DNA of 48,463 nt from Acidimicrobiaceae bacterium (lineage in GTDB: Bacteria > Actinomycetota > Acidimicrobiia > Acidimicrobiales > RAAP-2), in the NCBI GenBank assembly GCA_027315005.1, contig DAHUZT010000118.1:1-48463 (forward strand), written 5' to 3'. Position 1 is the first letter of the stretch, and the number at the start of each line of letters is the position of its first letter. The notes below the pieces were generated by a model. That model saw only the letters and a program-made list of their open reading frames with translations. It was not told where the DNA came from and searched no databases. Positions 25,348-33,762 of the stretch are shown here, piece after piece. A program made the translations under genes and the position numbers.

Positions 25348-26346
25348 TCAGCGGGCCGCCAGGGTCGCCACCAGGCCGAGGTAGCCGCAGACCACGAGGG
25401 CCCCGCTCACCCGACCGAGCCCCGGGCCGGCATAGGCGAGCGCGAGGGCCACGACCGTGAGCCCCGCGTACCAGGACGCGACCAGCACCCCGGAGCCGCC
25501 GTAGCTCCCGAGCCCCACAAACATCGCCGGGAGCAGGAGCCCGAAGACGACATTGAGGGCGTTGGAGTTGAGCGCGGTGCTGAGCACCGCCGAGCCCCGG
25601 CCGCGGCGGGCGAGGTAGATGGCGCTCACCGCGTTGGGGAGGCTGGTGACGGCGGCAAGCAGGACCCCGCCGGTCAGGATCTCGGCGATCCCGTAGCGCT
25701 CACCGATGGCGCTGGCGGCGTGTTCCATGAGGATCGACGAGCCGATCACGGTACCCAGGGCCAGTGTCGCGCCGACGACGTCGAGGGGGCCCGACTCCTT
25801 GGGGTCGGTGGCGGCGGCCAGCTCCTGCTCCTCGTCGGACACGGCCCGGGCTAGCCGGGTGGCGAAGCGCGACGGGAGCGGCCAGCGGGTGAGCGTGCCC
25901 GGGCTCACCGAGGAGACGACGACGTAGGGGATGAAGACGAAGGCCGAGAGCCCGAGGGCGACACCAGGCACGAGCGCCCCCGAGGCCGCACCCACGCTCA
26001 ACAGGGCGACGACGGTGGCGACCGAGCCGGCGAAGACCATGACGTCGCGGTGCAGGCGGATCCGGCCCGCGCTCAGCGCCCCCAGCCCGAGCAGCGCGGC
26101 GAGGTTGAAGGCATTGGAGCCCAGCACGACGCCGACCCCGATGGCGTGCTGGCCCCGCGCCAGCCCGGTGACCGCGGCGGTGATCTCCGGTCCGTCGGCG
26201 GCCAACGCCGCCACCAGCCCGAGCGTCGCCTCCCGGAACCCGAGGTGGGCGGCGATGCGTTCCAGCCTCGCCACCAAGAGGGCGCTGGCGCCCAGGCTAA
26301 CGAGAGCCGAGAGCAGGAACACGACCCAGGCCGCACCTGGCGACAT
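25348..26346 (-). CDS. Ca2+/cation antiporter (CaCA superfamily, YrbG-like)
   Basis: 332 residues with about ten hydrophobic helices. The two inverted alpha-repeats are visible: GPEITAAVTGLARGQHAIGV followed by LGSNAFN near residues 52-82, and TSLPNAVSAIYLARRG followed by LNSNALN near 235-268. Each carries the acidic or polar ion-coordinating residues and the GSN/NSN ends. A cytoplasmic loop (SDEEQELAAATDPKESG) separates the halves. It probably exchanges Ca2+ or another cation for Na+ or H+. The second repeat has Leu-Pro-Asn where many homologues have Leu-Pro-Glu, which may alter ion choice. Confidence 0.85.
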   Translation of the reverse strand: MSPGAAWVVFLLSALVSLGASALLVARLERIAAHLGFREATLGLVAALAADGPEITAAVTGLARGQHAIGVGVVLGSNAFNLAALLGLGALSAGRIRLHRDVMVFAGSVATVVALLSVGAASGALVPGVALGLSAFVFIPYVVVSSVSPGTLTRWPLPSRFATRLARAVSDEEQELAAATDPKESGPLDVVGATLALGTVIGSSILMEHAASAIGERYGIAEILTGGVLLAAVTSLPNAVSAIYLARRGRGSAVLSTALNSNALNVVFGLLLPAMFVGLGSYGGSGVLVASWYAGLTVVALALAYAGPGLGRVSGALVVCGYLGLVATLAAR

Positions 26347-26554
26347 CAGGGCGTCCGGCGGGGCTCTCGGAGCGGCGCGATCGGTTGGCCCACGGCATCT
26401 CCCTGCTGATCAGGTTCGGTGCCGACCAGGCTTCCCGGCGCTCCCGGGGCCGATGGTAGCGGGCGTCGGCGCAACGGAACCACGAGCGGAGCCGAGCATC
26501 CTCGGCGCGCCACCAGGGGCCCCGCAGGATGCGGTTCGCCCCGGCCGGTCGCGC

Positions 26555-27865
26555 TCAGTACTCGCCGACCGTCGGCTCGGAGAGGATCACCGGCTCGGCC
26601 ACCGGCTCGGTCGGCGTCCCCTGCGCCGCCCGGCGGTCGATCGCGACCAGGCTCCGGTAGCCGAGGAGCCCCGACGACAGGCTGGCGAGGCCGCCGAGGA
26701 CGAGCGACCACCGGGCGCCCAGGTCCTGGCCGGCCCACCCGACGATGGGTCCACCGATCGGCGTCGAACCCAGCCACGCCACCGACCACAGGGCCATCAC
26801 CCGACCCCGCATCGCCGGTACCGCCGCCATCTGCAGCGTGGTCTTGGCCAACGAATTGAAGCTGATGCTGCCGTAGCCGACGAACAGGAGCACCAGGTAT
26901 TCGGTGGTGAGGTTCGGTGCGACCGCGGCCGCCAGGATCGTCACGCCCCAGGCGATCGAGGCCCGCCCGAGGCCGATCGCCGAGACCCGGTTGCGGTGTG
27001 CGGTCACCAGGCCGCCCAACACCGCGCCCGCCCCCATGAACGCCAACATGGTGCCGTAGGTCGCGGCCGACCCGTTGAAGGTGTCCTTGGCCACCAGGGG
27101 AAGTGAGACCTGGAACTCCCAGGCCAGGGTGCCAACCACGGTGATCATGAGGAGGGGAACCAGGAGCTCGGGGGTCCGGCGCACGTAACGCAGGCCCTCG
27201 CGCACCTGCCCGGGTCGTCGGGTCTCCCGCTCCCCGCCGTAGAGCTCGCTTCTGCGCATCATGGCCAGGCTCACGACGACGGCACCGAACGAGATGGCGT
27301 TGGCAAAGAAGCACGGGGCGATGCCCGCGGTGGCGATGAGAACTCCGGCAACGGCCGGCCCGACCACCCGGGCCAGGTTGATGGTGACCGAGTTGAGGGT
27401 GATGGCGTTGCCGAGATCGCGCTCGGCGACCATCTCGGAGATGAAGCTCTGCCGGGGCGGGTTGTCGAAAACGTTCACGAAGCCGAGGGCCAGGGCGATC
27501 ACCCCGACCATCCACAGGGTGATCACACCGGTGTCGTCAAGCACCGCCAGGGCCAGGGCCAGCAGCCCGGCGAGCAATTGGGTGACATAGAGGATCCGGC
27601 GCTTGTCCAGCCGGTCGGCGATCAGGCCGCCCCACGGCGACAGCACCATCATCGGCAAGAAACGCGCCGCGGTGATCACCCCGAGGTCGGTCCCGCTGTG
27701 GCTCAGCCGCAGCACCAGCCACCCCTGGGCGACGGTCTGCATCCAGGTGCCCGAGGTCGAGATGATCTGGCCGATGAAGAACAGCCGGTAGTTGCGCTCC
27801 CGCATCGAGGCGAACATGGCCCACCCGGTGGTGCTCGACCGTCGGCGAGGACCCATCGCCGTCAT
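26555..27865 (-). CDS. MFS transporter (EntS/MFS_3-like)
   Basis: 436 residues with about 12 hydrophobic helices. Family marks: RNYRLFFIGQIISTSGTWMQ at the start, WGGLIADRLDKRRILY (the loop 2-3 motif), and a long cytoplasmic loop around 205-235. This layout is common among actinobacterial exporters of siderophores or drugs. No binding-pocket residue points to a substrate. It is divergently placed from the ABC-F gene (27958) with 92 nt between them, so the two could share control. Confidence 0.88.
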   Translation of the reverse strand: MTAMGPRRRSSTTGWAMFASMRERNYRLFFIGQIISTSGTWMQTVAQGWLVLRLSHSGTDLGVITAARFLPMMVLSPWGGLIADRLDKRRILYVTQLLAGLLALALAVLDDTGVITLWMVGVIALALGFVNVFDNPPRQSFISEMVAERDLGNAITLNSVTINLARVVGPAVAGVLIATAGIAPCFFANAISFGAVVVSLAMMRRSELYGGERETRRPGQVREGLRYVRRTPELLVPLLMITVVGTLAWEFQVSLPLVAKDTFNGSAATYGTMLAFMGAGAVLGGLVTAHRNRVSAIGLGRASIAWGVTILAAAVAPNLTTEYLVLLFVGYGSISFNSLAKTTLQMAAVPAMRGRVMALWSVAWLGSTPIGGPIVGWAGQDLGARWSLVLGGLASLSSGLLGYRSLVAIDRRAAQGTPTEPVAEPVILSEPTVGEY

Positions 27866-27957
27866 TGTGACACCGGGTCCGGGGGCCGGCCGCTACCATC
27901 GGGGCGTGCGCTGACACCGAGTGCCCGTCCCAGAAGACCTCTCCAAGGGAGCCCCTC

Positions 27958-29592
27958 GTGTCTGCAACCCCTTCCTCGGCGACCCTCGTCGCCCAGCACC
28001 TCGTTCTCTCGCGCGGCGACCGGCCGGTCCTGACCGACGTCTCGCTCAAGGTCCCTTCGTCGGCCCGACTTGGGGTGGTGGGTCCCAACGGCGCCGGAAA
28101 GTCCAGCCTGCTCGCTATCCTGGCCGGCCGGCTCGAGCCCGACGCCGGGCGGGTGCGCCTGGACCCGCCGAGCGCCACCGTTGGGCTGCTCGCCCAGGAA
28201 CCCGAACGACGGGCGGACGAGACGGTCCGTCGCTCCCTGCGACGGCGCACCGGGGTCGAGCGAGCCGAGTCCGAGCTACTCGACGCGGCATCGGGGCTCG
28301 AGCGGGACCTCCCTGGCGCCGAGGACCGCTACGGCGTGGCCCTGGACCGGTTCGTCTCACTCTCGGGCGTCGACCTCGACGCCCGCATCGACGCGGTGCT
28401 CGATGACCTCGGAGTCGGGGGCACCGCCGAGGTGAGCACGGCAGCGCTGTCGGGCGGTCAGGCGGCCAAGGTCGCCCTGGCGGCGATCGTCCTCTCACGC
28501 TTCGACATCACCCTCCTCGACGAGCCGACAAACGACCTCGACTTCGACGGGCTCGAGGCCCTCACGACCTTCGTCCAGCACCGGCCGGGCGGCGTCGTCG
28601 TGGTCTCCCACGACCGTGACTTCCTGGCCGCCACGGTGACCTCGATCCTCGAGCTCGACGAGCACGCGCACCGCGCGGCCCACTTCGGCGGGGGGTGGGA
28701 GGCCTACCTCGCCCAGCGACGGACCGACCGCCGCCACGCCGAGGAGGCCTACCGGACGTACGCCACCACGCGGGCCGCGCTCGTGTCCCGGGCCCAGCGC
28801 GAGCGGGAGTGGGCCACCCGGGGTGTGACCCGGGAGCGCAAGAGCGAGCGGGACCACGACAAGGCCCAGCGGGACTTCCGGCTCAACCGGACCGAGCAGC
28901 TGGCCTCCCGGGCCCGGCGAACCGAACGGGCCCTTCGGGCCCTCGAGGTGGTGGAGAAGCCCTGGGAGGGCTGGCGGCTCGAGTTCCACATCGAGCACGC
29001 GCCCCGTTCGGGGGCGGTCGTGGCCCGCCTGATGGGAGCCGTGATCGAGCGGGGGTCGTTCCGCCTCGGCCCGGTCGACCTCGAGATCGGCTGGGCCGAG
29101 CGGGTCGCGCTGGTCGGGCCGAACGGGTCGGGCAAGTCCTCACTCCTGGCCGCACTGCTCGGCCGGCTCCCGCTCGCCGACGGGGAGCGCTGGCTCGGCC
29201 CGGGCGTGGTCGTGGGCGAGCTCGGCCAGGACCGTGGTGGGTTTGGCACCGCGGCCCCGATCCTCGAAGGGGTCATGGTTCGCACCGGCCTGCCAACCGG
29301 GGCGGCTCGCTCGCTCCTGGCAAAGTTCGGGCTCGGCGCCGAGAAGGTCTCCCGGCCCGCTGCATCGCTCTCCCCCGGCGAGCGGACCCGCGCCGAACTG
29401 GCCGTCTTCCAGGGCACCGGGGTCAACTTCCTCGTCCTCGACGAACCGACCAACCACCTGGATCTGCCGGCGATCGAGCAGCTGGAATCGGCCCTCGGCG
29501 CGTTCGGCGGGACCCTGTTGCTCGTGTCTCACGACCGCCAACTCCTCGAAGCGGTCGAGCTCGGCCGGACGGTCGAGGTCCCAAGACCCTGA
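27958..29592 (+). CDS. ABC-F ATPase (ribosome-associated type)
   Basis: 544 residues, GTG behind AAGGGAG. Two ABC domains lie on one chain with no membrane segments. Domain 1: Walker A GPNGAGKSSLL at about 42, signature LSGGQAAK, Walker B ITLLDEPTNDLD. Domain 2: Walker A GPNGSGKSSLL at about 386, signature LSPGERTR, Walker B FLVLDEPTNHLD. The linker (about 245-330) is strongly basic and helical (TRERKSERDHDKAQRDFRLNR), as in ABC-F factors that reach the peptidyl-transferase centre. It may be a housekeeping translation factor or protect against ribosome antibiotics. The sequence does not decide between these. Confidence 0.9.
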   Translation: MSATPSSATLVAQHLVLSRGDRPVLTDVSLKVPSSARLGVVGPNGAGKSSLLAILAGRLEPDAGRVRLDPPSATVGLLAQEPERRADETVRRSLRRRTGVERAESELLDAASGLERDLPGAEDRYGVALDRFVSLSGVDLDARIDAVLDDLGVGGTAEVSTAALSGGQAAKVALAAIVLSRFDITLLDEPTNDLDFDGLEALTTFVQHRPGGVVVVSHDRDFLAATVTSILELDEHAHRAAHFGGGWEAYLAQRRTDRRHAEEAYRTYATTRAALVSRAQREREWATRGVTRERKSERDHDKAQRDFRLNRTEQLASRARRTERALRALEVVEKPWEGWRLEFHIEHAPRSGAVVARLMGAVIERGSFRLGPVDLEIGWAERVALVGPNGSGKSSLLAALLGRLPLADGERWLGPGVVVGELGQDRGGFGTAAPILEGVMVRTGLPTGAARSLLAKFGLGAEKVSRPAASLSPGERTRAELAVFQGTGVNFLVLDEPTNHLDLPAIEQLESALGAFGGTLLLVSHDRQLLEAVELGRTVEVPRP

Positions 29593-29618
29593 CCAAGAGG
29601 GCCCGCACCGCGGCGGTC

Positions 29619-29624
29619 TAGGTT
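29619..29624 (+). promoter_or_regulatory. Possible -10 element (TAGGTT) before the CMD-like gene
   Basis: TAGGTT fits the actinobacterial TANNNT -10 and ends 8 nt before the ATG at 29633, which would place transcription start at or beside the start codon. There is no Shine-Dalgarno sequence, so the mRNA may be leaderless. No clear -35 is seen. Confidence 0.35.
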
Positions 29625-29632
29625 GTGGCCCA

Positions 29633-30187
29633 ATGGCCGCTCGACCCGTCCGCATCCCCCCGCTGCCCACCGAGGACCGCGACCAGCGGGCTCAGGAGCT
29701 CCTCGCGCCACTCGGGGCCGACCGCAAGGTCCTCAACATCTTCGCCACCCTGGTGCGCCACCCCCGCCTGTTCAACCGGTGGTCGCCCTTCGGCGGGGTC
29801 CTGCTCCACCGGGGCGAGCTCACGCCACGTCACCGGGAGCTGCTGATCCTCCGGACCGCCTGGCACTGCCGCGCCGACTACGAGTGGGGCCAGCACGTCG
29901 AGATCGCGCGGGCGGCGGGGGTGACCGACGCCGAGATCGCCCGGATCCCCGGCGGCCCCCGGGCCGAGGGCTGGGAGGGGCTCGACGCCACCATGCTGGC
30001 CGCCGCCGACGAGCTGCACCACGACGCCGAGATCGCCGGGCCGACCTGGGCCACCCTGGCCGCCGAGCTGAACGAGCGCCAGCTGATCGAGATCCCCATG
30101 GTGGTCGGCCACTACCACCTGCTGGCGTTCACGCTGAACTCCCTCGGCGTCGCCCCAGAGCCCGACGCCGCCCCGCTTCCGCAGTGA
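29633..30187 (+). CDS. Carboxymuconolactone-decarboxylase/AhpD-like protein
   Basis: 184 residues; the ATG at 29633 is where family similarity begins, and upstream sequence in frame lies within the ABC-F gene. The all-helical CMD domain (about 35-120) carries ELLILRTAWHCRADYEWGQHVEIAR, read here in parts: Cys in WHCRADYEW and His in GQHVEIA are the proton-relay positions of the gamma-CMD group. It lacks the CxxC pair of AhpD, so peroxidase-partner function is unlikely. Members of this group often sit beside SDRs in aromatic or terpene breakdown, and an SDR gene overlaps its stop codon. The substrate is unknown. Confidence 0.85.
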   Translation: MAARPVRIPPLPTEDRDQRAQELLAPLGADRKVLNIFATLVRHPRLFNRWSPFGGVLLHRGELTPRHRELLILRTAWHCRADYEWGQHVEIARAAGVTDAEIARIPGGPRAEGWEGLDATMLAAADELHHDAEIAGPTWATLAAELNERQLIEIPMVVGHYHLLAFTLNSLGVAPEPDAAPLPQ

Positions 30188-30957
30188 CCGCTGCGCTCAC
30201 CGGTCGCCGGGTCCTGGTGGTCGGCGCCGGCAGCCGGCCCTCGGCGGAGGCCGATCCGCCGCCGGGCAACGGCCGGGCCGTCGCCGTGCTGGCCGCCCGG
30301 GCCGGCGCCGCACTCGCCCTGGTTGACCGGGACGAGCACGCGCTGGCGGCGACGGCTCGGCTGGTGGAGGCCGAGGGGACCGAGCCCGCCGTCGTGGTCG
30401 GCGACGTCGCCCACGAGGCCGCCTGCCAGGCCGTGGTCGAGGAGGCCCGCGCCGCCATGGGCGGCCTCGACGGGCTGGTCCTCAACGTCGGCATCGGGCT
30501 CGGTGCCGGGCTCGCCGGGACCTCGGCCGATCAGTGGGACCTCGTCTTCGCGGGCAACGTCCGCTCGCACTTCCTCGTGAGCAAGGCCGCGCTCCCCCAC
30601 ATGAGCGGCGGATCGATCGTCTTCGTCTCCTCGGTTGCCGGGCTGAAGCCCGGGAGCACCATCCCCGCCTACGACAGCTCGAAGGCCGCCATCGCCGGCC
30701 TGTGCCGGCATGTCGCGTTGGAGGGGTCCCGCGCCGGGGTCCGGGCGAACGTGGTGGCGCCGGGCCTGATCGACACCCCGCTCGGCCGCCGGGCGTCGGC
30801 CGGTCGGCCGAGCCGCGACCGGACGCCGGTCCCGCTCGGACGGCAGGGAACGGCGTGGGAGGTTGCCCAGGTGGTGGTGTTCTTGCTCTCGGAGGATTCG
30901 AGCTACGTCACCGGACAGGTCCTCGCGGTGGACGGCGGGCTCTCCACGCTCCGCTGA
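30184..30957 (+). CDS. Short-chain dehydrogenase/reductase
   Basis: 257 residues, GTG in a GTGA overlap with the CMD-like gene. The cofactor loop is stretched: VLVVGAGSRPSAEADPPPGNG replaces the usual TGxxxGIG, as in some actinobacterial SDRs. Other motifs are present: a divergent LNVGIG in place of NNAG, VFVSSVAG (Ser), and YDSSKAAIAGL (Tyr and Lys of YxxxK). The C-terminus (SSYVTGQVLAVDGGLSTL) is typical of FabG-like enzymes. It probably oxidises or reduces an alcohol/ketone in the same pathway as the CMD-like protein. Confidence 0.85.
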   Translation: MTAALTGRRVLVVGAGSRPSAEADPPPGNGRAVAVLAARAGAALALVDRDEHALAATARLVEAEGTEPAVVVGDVAHEAACQAVVEEARAAMGGLDGLVLNVGIGLGAGLAGTSADQWDLVFAGNVRSHFLVSKAALPHMSGGSIVFVSSVAGLKPGSTIPAYDSSKAAIAGLCRHVALEGSRAGVRANVVAPGLIDTPLGRRASAGRPSRDRTPVPLGRQGTAWEVAQVVVFLLSEDSSYVTGQVLAVDGGLSTLR

Positions 30958-30969
30958 GCGACCGGGAGG

Positions 30970-30990
30970 CCCGGTTCCTCGGGGACCGGG
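30970..30990. terminator. Hairpin between converging SDR and VOC genes
   Basis: CCCGGT at 30970-30975 pairs with ACCGGG at 30985-30990 in the 55-nt gap between converging stop codons. No T-run is present. Confidence 0.35.
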
Positions 30991-31012
30991 ACGAGGCGGT
31001 CACCCTCTCAGG

Positions 31013-31735
31013 TCAGTCCGGCTGCGAACGCACCTCGATCCGGACCCCGCAGATGGACACCGTGCGTCGGGGCGACCCGGGCACCACGACCTCGAGCGCG
31101 CAGATGCCCTCTCCACGGTCGTCCTCGATCGGCACGAAGCGCAGCTCCCCCCGGTCGAGGGGGACCCGGGCCGTTGGCGCCCCCTCGGTGGCCGGGACGC
31201 CGAGCACCTCGACCCAGCGACCGGCCAGCGCGCCCGGCGACTCGGTCTGCACCGTCAACCCGGTGATCCCCCCGCTTCGGTGCTCGGGCTCGGCCCCGGT
31301 CCAGGTCGGTCCGGCCCACCGCCAGGAGCCGGGCGGAGCGGCCCAGTCGATGGACACCAGGGCCCCAGGCAGGTCCTTCGGGTGCAGGTGGGTCCCGGCG
31401 ATGTCGTCGTGGTCGGAGCGCCACACGACCCGGATGCCCAGACGCTCCACCCGGGCGCGCGCCGCGACCAGGTCGTCGACCTGGAAGATGGCCATGTACC
31501 CGCCGTCGCCGCCCCGCCGATCCAGATAGCGGCCGGCCGTGGTGTCCGGACGGACCGGTGAGACCACCTCCAAGAAGGTGTCAGCCAGGGCCAGCACGGC
31601 GTTCTCGAGGCCGAAGACCCCGACGCCGGGGTCGTGGAACGGCTCGGCCTCCACCTCGAGCTCGTCCATGAGCGCCCGCACCACCGGGTCGAGCTCCCGG
31701 GCCACCAGGGCCACCTGACGCAACCGGACCGCCAC
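31013..31735 (-). CDS. VOC/glyoxalase-like protein
   Basis: 240 residues. Two beta-alpha-beta-beta-beta units can be followed: RLRQVALVARELDPVVRAL with LEVVSPV and GGYMAIFQVDDLVAARARVERLGI at the N-terminal side, and GGITGLTVQTESPGALAGRWVEVLGV with RFVPIED at the C-terminal side. This matches the glyoxalase-like VOC family. Metal ligands cannot be assigned with confidence. The gene starts 2 nt after an enoyl-CoA hydratase gene on the same strand, so the pair probably acts in one acyl-CoA pathway, perhaps as an epimerase-type step. That role is inferred from position only. Confidence 0.75.
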   Translation of the reverse strand: MAVRLRQVALVARELDPVVRALMDELEVEAEPFHDPGVGVFGLENAVLALADTFLEVVSPVRPDTTAGRYLDRRGGDGGYMAIFQVDDLVAARARVERLGIRVVWRSDHDDIAGTHLHPKDLPGALVSIDWAAPPGSWRWAGPTWTGAEPEHRSGGITGLTVQTESPGALAGRWVEVLGVPATEGAPTARVPLDRGELRFVPIEDDRGEGICALEVVVPGSPRRTVSICGVRIEVRSQPD

Positions 31736-31737
31736 CG

Positions 31738-32562
31738 CTAGCGCCCCTTGAACACCGGCTCGCGCTTCTCAACGAATGCCGCGGCGGCCTCCCGGTGGTC
31801 CTCGGTCAGGCCGGTCCGGATGTGGTGGGCCGCCTCCATGTCCAGGCACTCGCCGAGCTCACCCCGGACCGCCCGGTTCAGGTTCTCCTTCATGTAGCGG
31901 TAGGCCACCCGGGGACCGGCAGCCAGGCGGCGGGCGACGGCCATGGTCTCGTCCTCCAGGCGCTCGTCGGGGAACACCCCGTTGAACAGCCCGAGGGCGA
32001 GGGCTTCGGACGCATCGAGCCGCGGCGAGAGGAAGTAGAGCTCCCTGGCCTTGGCCGGGCCCACCAACCTGGTGAGGAACCAGGTCCCGCCGTAGTCGCC
32101 AGCGAAGCCGACCCGGGCAAAGGCGGTGGTGAACACGGCCCGCTCGGCGCCGTAGCGCAGGTCACAGGCGAGCGCGATCGACATGCCGGCACCGGCGGCG
32201 GCCCCCGACACCATCGCGATGGTGGGCTTGGGCATCTCGTAGAGGCGCCCGGAGGTCGCCCGCTGGTCCAGCCGCTGGAGGTGGATCCGCTCGTCCAGGG
32301 TGATCCGGCGGCCGTCGGGAGCCTCGTTGACCTCGGCCATGTCCTTCACGTCACCGCCGGCGCAGAAAGCGCCACCGGCTCCGGTCACCACCACGCAACC
32401 CACGTCGTCATCCACCTCGAGGCGAGCCAAGGTGGTGCCGAGCGCGCTCAGCATGGCCCCCGAGAGCGCGTTCCGCCGCTCCGGGCGGCTCATGGTCAAG
32501 ACGGCGACACCGTCGTCGACCCGCCCCAACAGATCCTCGGTCCCGGTGTCGAGTTCGCCCAT
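31738..32562 (-). CDS. Enoyl-CoA hydratase/isomerase, PaaG-like
   Basis: 274 residues, ATG at 32562 behind GAGGAG; the upstream extension encodes a Lys/Glu/Arg run from a polypurine tract and is rejected. Oxyanion-hole motifs: GAGGAFCAGGDVKDM at about 65-80 and SGAAAGAGMSIALACDLRYG at about 125-145. The acid site reads VGFAGDYGGTWFL, with Asp as in PaaG-type isomerases and not the Glu of crotonases. The C-terminal helix (ALGLFNGVFP, KENLNRA) is standard. It should act on an unsaturated or epoxide acyl-CoA. It heads the two-gene unit with the VOC gene. Confidence 0.88.
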   Translation of the reverse strand: MGELDTGTEDLLGRVDDGVAVLTMSRPERRNALSGAMLSALGTTLARLEVDDDVGCVVVTGAGGAFCAGGDVKDMAEVNEAPDGRRITLDERIHLQRLDQRATSGRLYEMPKPTIAMVSGAAAGAGMSIALACDLRYGAERAVFTTAFARVGFAGDYGGTWFLTRLVGPAKARELYFLSPRLDASEALALGLFNGVFPDERLEDETMAVARRLAAGPRVAYRYMKENLNRAVRGELGECLDMEAAHHIRTGLTEDHREAAAAFVEKREPVFKGR

Positions 32563-32565
32563 GAC

Positions 32566-32613
32566 GCTCCTCTTCTCCGCTCTCTTCTTCTCTTCTTCTC
32601 TTCTCTTCTCTTC
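32566..32613. repeat. Pyrimidine/purine tract directly upstream of the PaaG-like gene
   Basis: Apart from one G at 32579, every base from 32566 to 32613 on the plus strand is C or T, with TCTTC units repeated irregularly. A further 18-base pyrimidine run lies at 32642-32659. On the coding strand this is a GAAGAG-rich purine stretch ending at the ribosome binding site, so it gives several tandem Shine-Dalgarno-like sequences. Such mirror-like homopurine DNA can form triplex structures. Confidence 0.75.
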
Positions 32614-32659
32614 GCTGCGCCGGCCACTGTGGTGCGCTCTGCTTCTCTTTCTCTCCTTC

Positions 32660-32924
32660 GGAGCCCCGGTCCGACGCTGCCCCGTCCCGCTCGCTCCTGG
32701 CCCCGGCGACGTTACGCCCATTGGCGGTCGCGGGCGGGCCGTCGGAGCCCGAGCCGCGGCGCCGCGGCGCCGGGAGCAGGCGACACTCCTCAATGACGGC
32801 CGATCGGCCCGCGCACCCGGCGAGGGCCCGCCCTGCCCGCGCCGCCCACGCCCGTCGGGCCCGAATGCCGAGTCCCCGCAACCTTCCCCCCAGGCGCGTC
32901 GCCCGAGCTGCCCGACCCCCCCGT
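32660..32924. other. Very GC-rich spacer without a supported gene
   Basis: Frames on both strands are Arg/Pro/Ala-rich and lack ribosome binding sites. I see no repeat or promoter that stands out before the boxes at 32925. Confidence 0.4.
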
Positions 32925-32990
32925 AGGGCCGAAGGTCCTGCTCACAAGGGTCCCTCGGCCCTGCTGGCCGGCGTTCGGTGGGCGCACAAT
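32925..32990 (+). promoter_or_regulatory. Tandem DosR-like boxes and -10 of the two-TM membrane protein gene
   Basis: Box 1 is AGGGCCGAAGGTCCT (32925-32939). Box 2 is GGGTCCCTCGGCCCT (32948-32962). Box 2 is followed by exactly 22 nt and then CACAAT (32985-32990), the layout seen at six other promoters in this window. The box centres are 23 bp apart, about two helical turns. The start codon at 33045 lies 54 nt after the -10. Confidence 0.65.
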
Positions 32991-33000
32991 TGGAGGTGAG

Positions 33001-33013
33001 CCACCAATGGTGG
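33001..33013 (+). promoter_or_regulatory. Perfect inverted repeat in the predicted 5' leader
   Basis: CCACCA-A-TGGTGG lies about 10 nt after the -10 at 32985-32990, so it would be at the extreme 5' end of the mRNA. It could be an operator or an mRNA-stabilising stem. A ribosome binding site (AAGGAG) follows at 33029-33034. Confidence 0.4.
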
Positions 33014-33044
33014 TGACCAGGAGTTCCCAAGGAGACAAGACCAA

Positions 33045-33656
33045 ATGAGACGCAAGACCTTTGATGTGCTGGTGTCGGCCGGTGGCCTGACCGTGGCCGT
33101 GGTCCTGATCGTGGCGGGTGCGCTCGCCTTCTGGGGCTACACCTTCGCGTCGAACAACGTCCACAACCAACTGGCCGAACAGAAGATCACCTTCCCGCCG
33201 GCTTCGGCGTTCGCGCACCCCAAGGCTGGGACCGAGATCACCCCCTCGATGATCCCCTCGGTCTCCCAGTACGCGGGGCAGCCACTGCTGACCGGGGCCC
33301 AGGCCGAGGTGTACGCCAATGACTTCATCGCGGTGCACCTCCAGGAGGTCGCCAACGGCAGGACGTACTCGCAGATGAGCACCATCGCCCGGTCGCTGCC
33401 CGCCGGATCAGCCGCTGCGGCCAAGGCCGAGGGGCAGGTCCAGACCCTGTTCCAGGGCACGACCCTTCGGGGCCTCTTGCTCGAGGCCTACTCGTTCTCG
33501 GTGTTCGGTGAGATCGCCTTCGTCGGCGCCATCGTGGCCTGGTCGCTTGGGTTCTTGATGCTGACGCTGGTCGGTCTGGGCGTATACCACGCCCGCCGCA
33601 CCGCCGAGAGCGACGAGCTGGTCGGGATGCACACGATGCACGCTGTGGCCGCCTAA
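33045..33656 (+). CDS. Two-helix membrane protein under a DosR-like promoter
   Basis: 203 residues, ATG behind AAGGAG. Helix 1 is at about 10-32 (VSAGGLTVAVVLIVAGALAFWG) and helix 2 at about 158-182 (EIAFVGAIVAWSLGFLMLTLVGLGV). The 125-residue part between them is outside the membrane if the basic N-terminus (MRRKTF) is inside, and it has Pro/Ser/Ala-rich segments and a conserved-looking IPSVSQYAGQPLLTGAQAEVYANDFI stretch in pieces. There is no known domain. The tandem boxes upstream link it to the universal stress, arcB and oxidoreductase genes. A role in low-oxygen adaptation is inferred from this link only. Confidence 0.8.
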   Translation: MRRKTFDVLVSAGGLTVAVVLIVAGALAFWGYTFASNNVHNQLAEQKITFPPASAFAHPKAGTEITPSMIPSVSQYAGQPLLTGAQAEVYANDFIAVHLQEVANGRTYSQMSTIARSLPAGSAAAAKAEGQVQTLFQGTTLRGLLLEAYSFSVFGEIAFVGAIVAWSLGFLMLTLVGLGVYHARRTAESDELVGMHTMHAVAA

Positions 33657-33672
33657 CCCCTCTCGGGGAACC

Positions 33673-33705
33673 AATCAGCCCGGCCGGTCACCGGCCGGGC
33701 TGATT
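33673..33705 (+). terminator. Strong hairpin after the two-TM gene
   Basis: AATCAGCCCGGCCGG (33673-33687) pairs perfectly with CCGGCCGGGCTGATT (33691-33705) around a 3-nt loop, 17 nt after the stop codon. It lacks a long T-run, as is usual in GC-rich Actinobacteria. Confidence 0.65.
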
Positions 33706-33762
33706 GCTGTCTGCGGAAAGGTCGGTCTCTCTGGCCGGGGGGCTCGTGGCCGGATCCGGACC

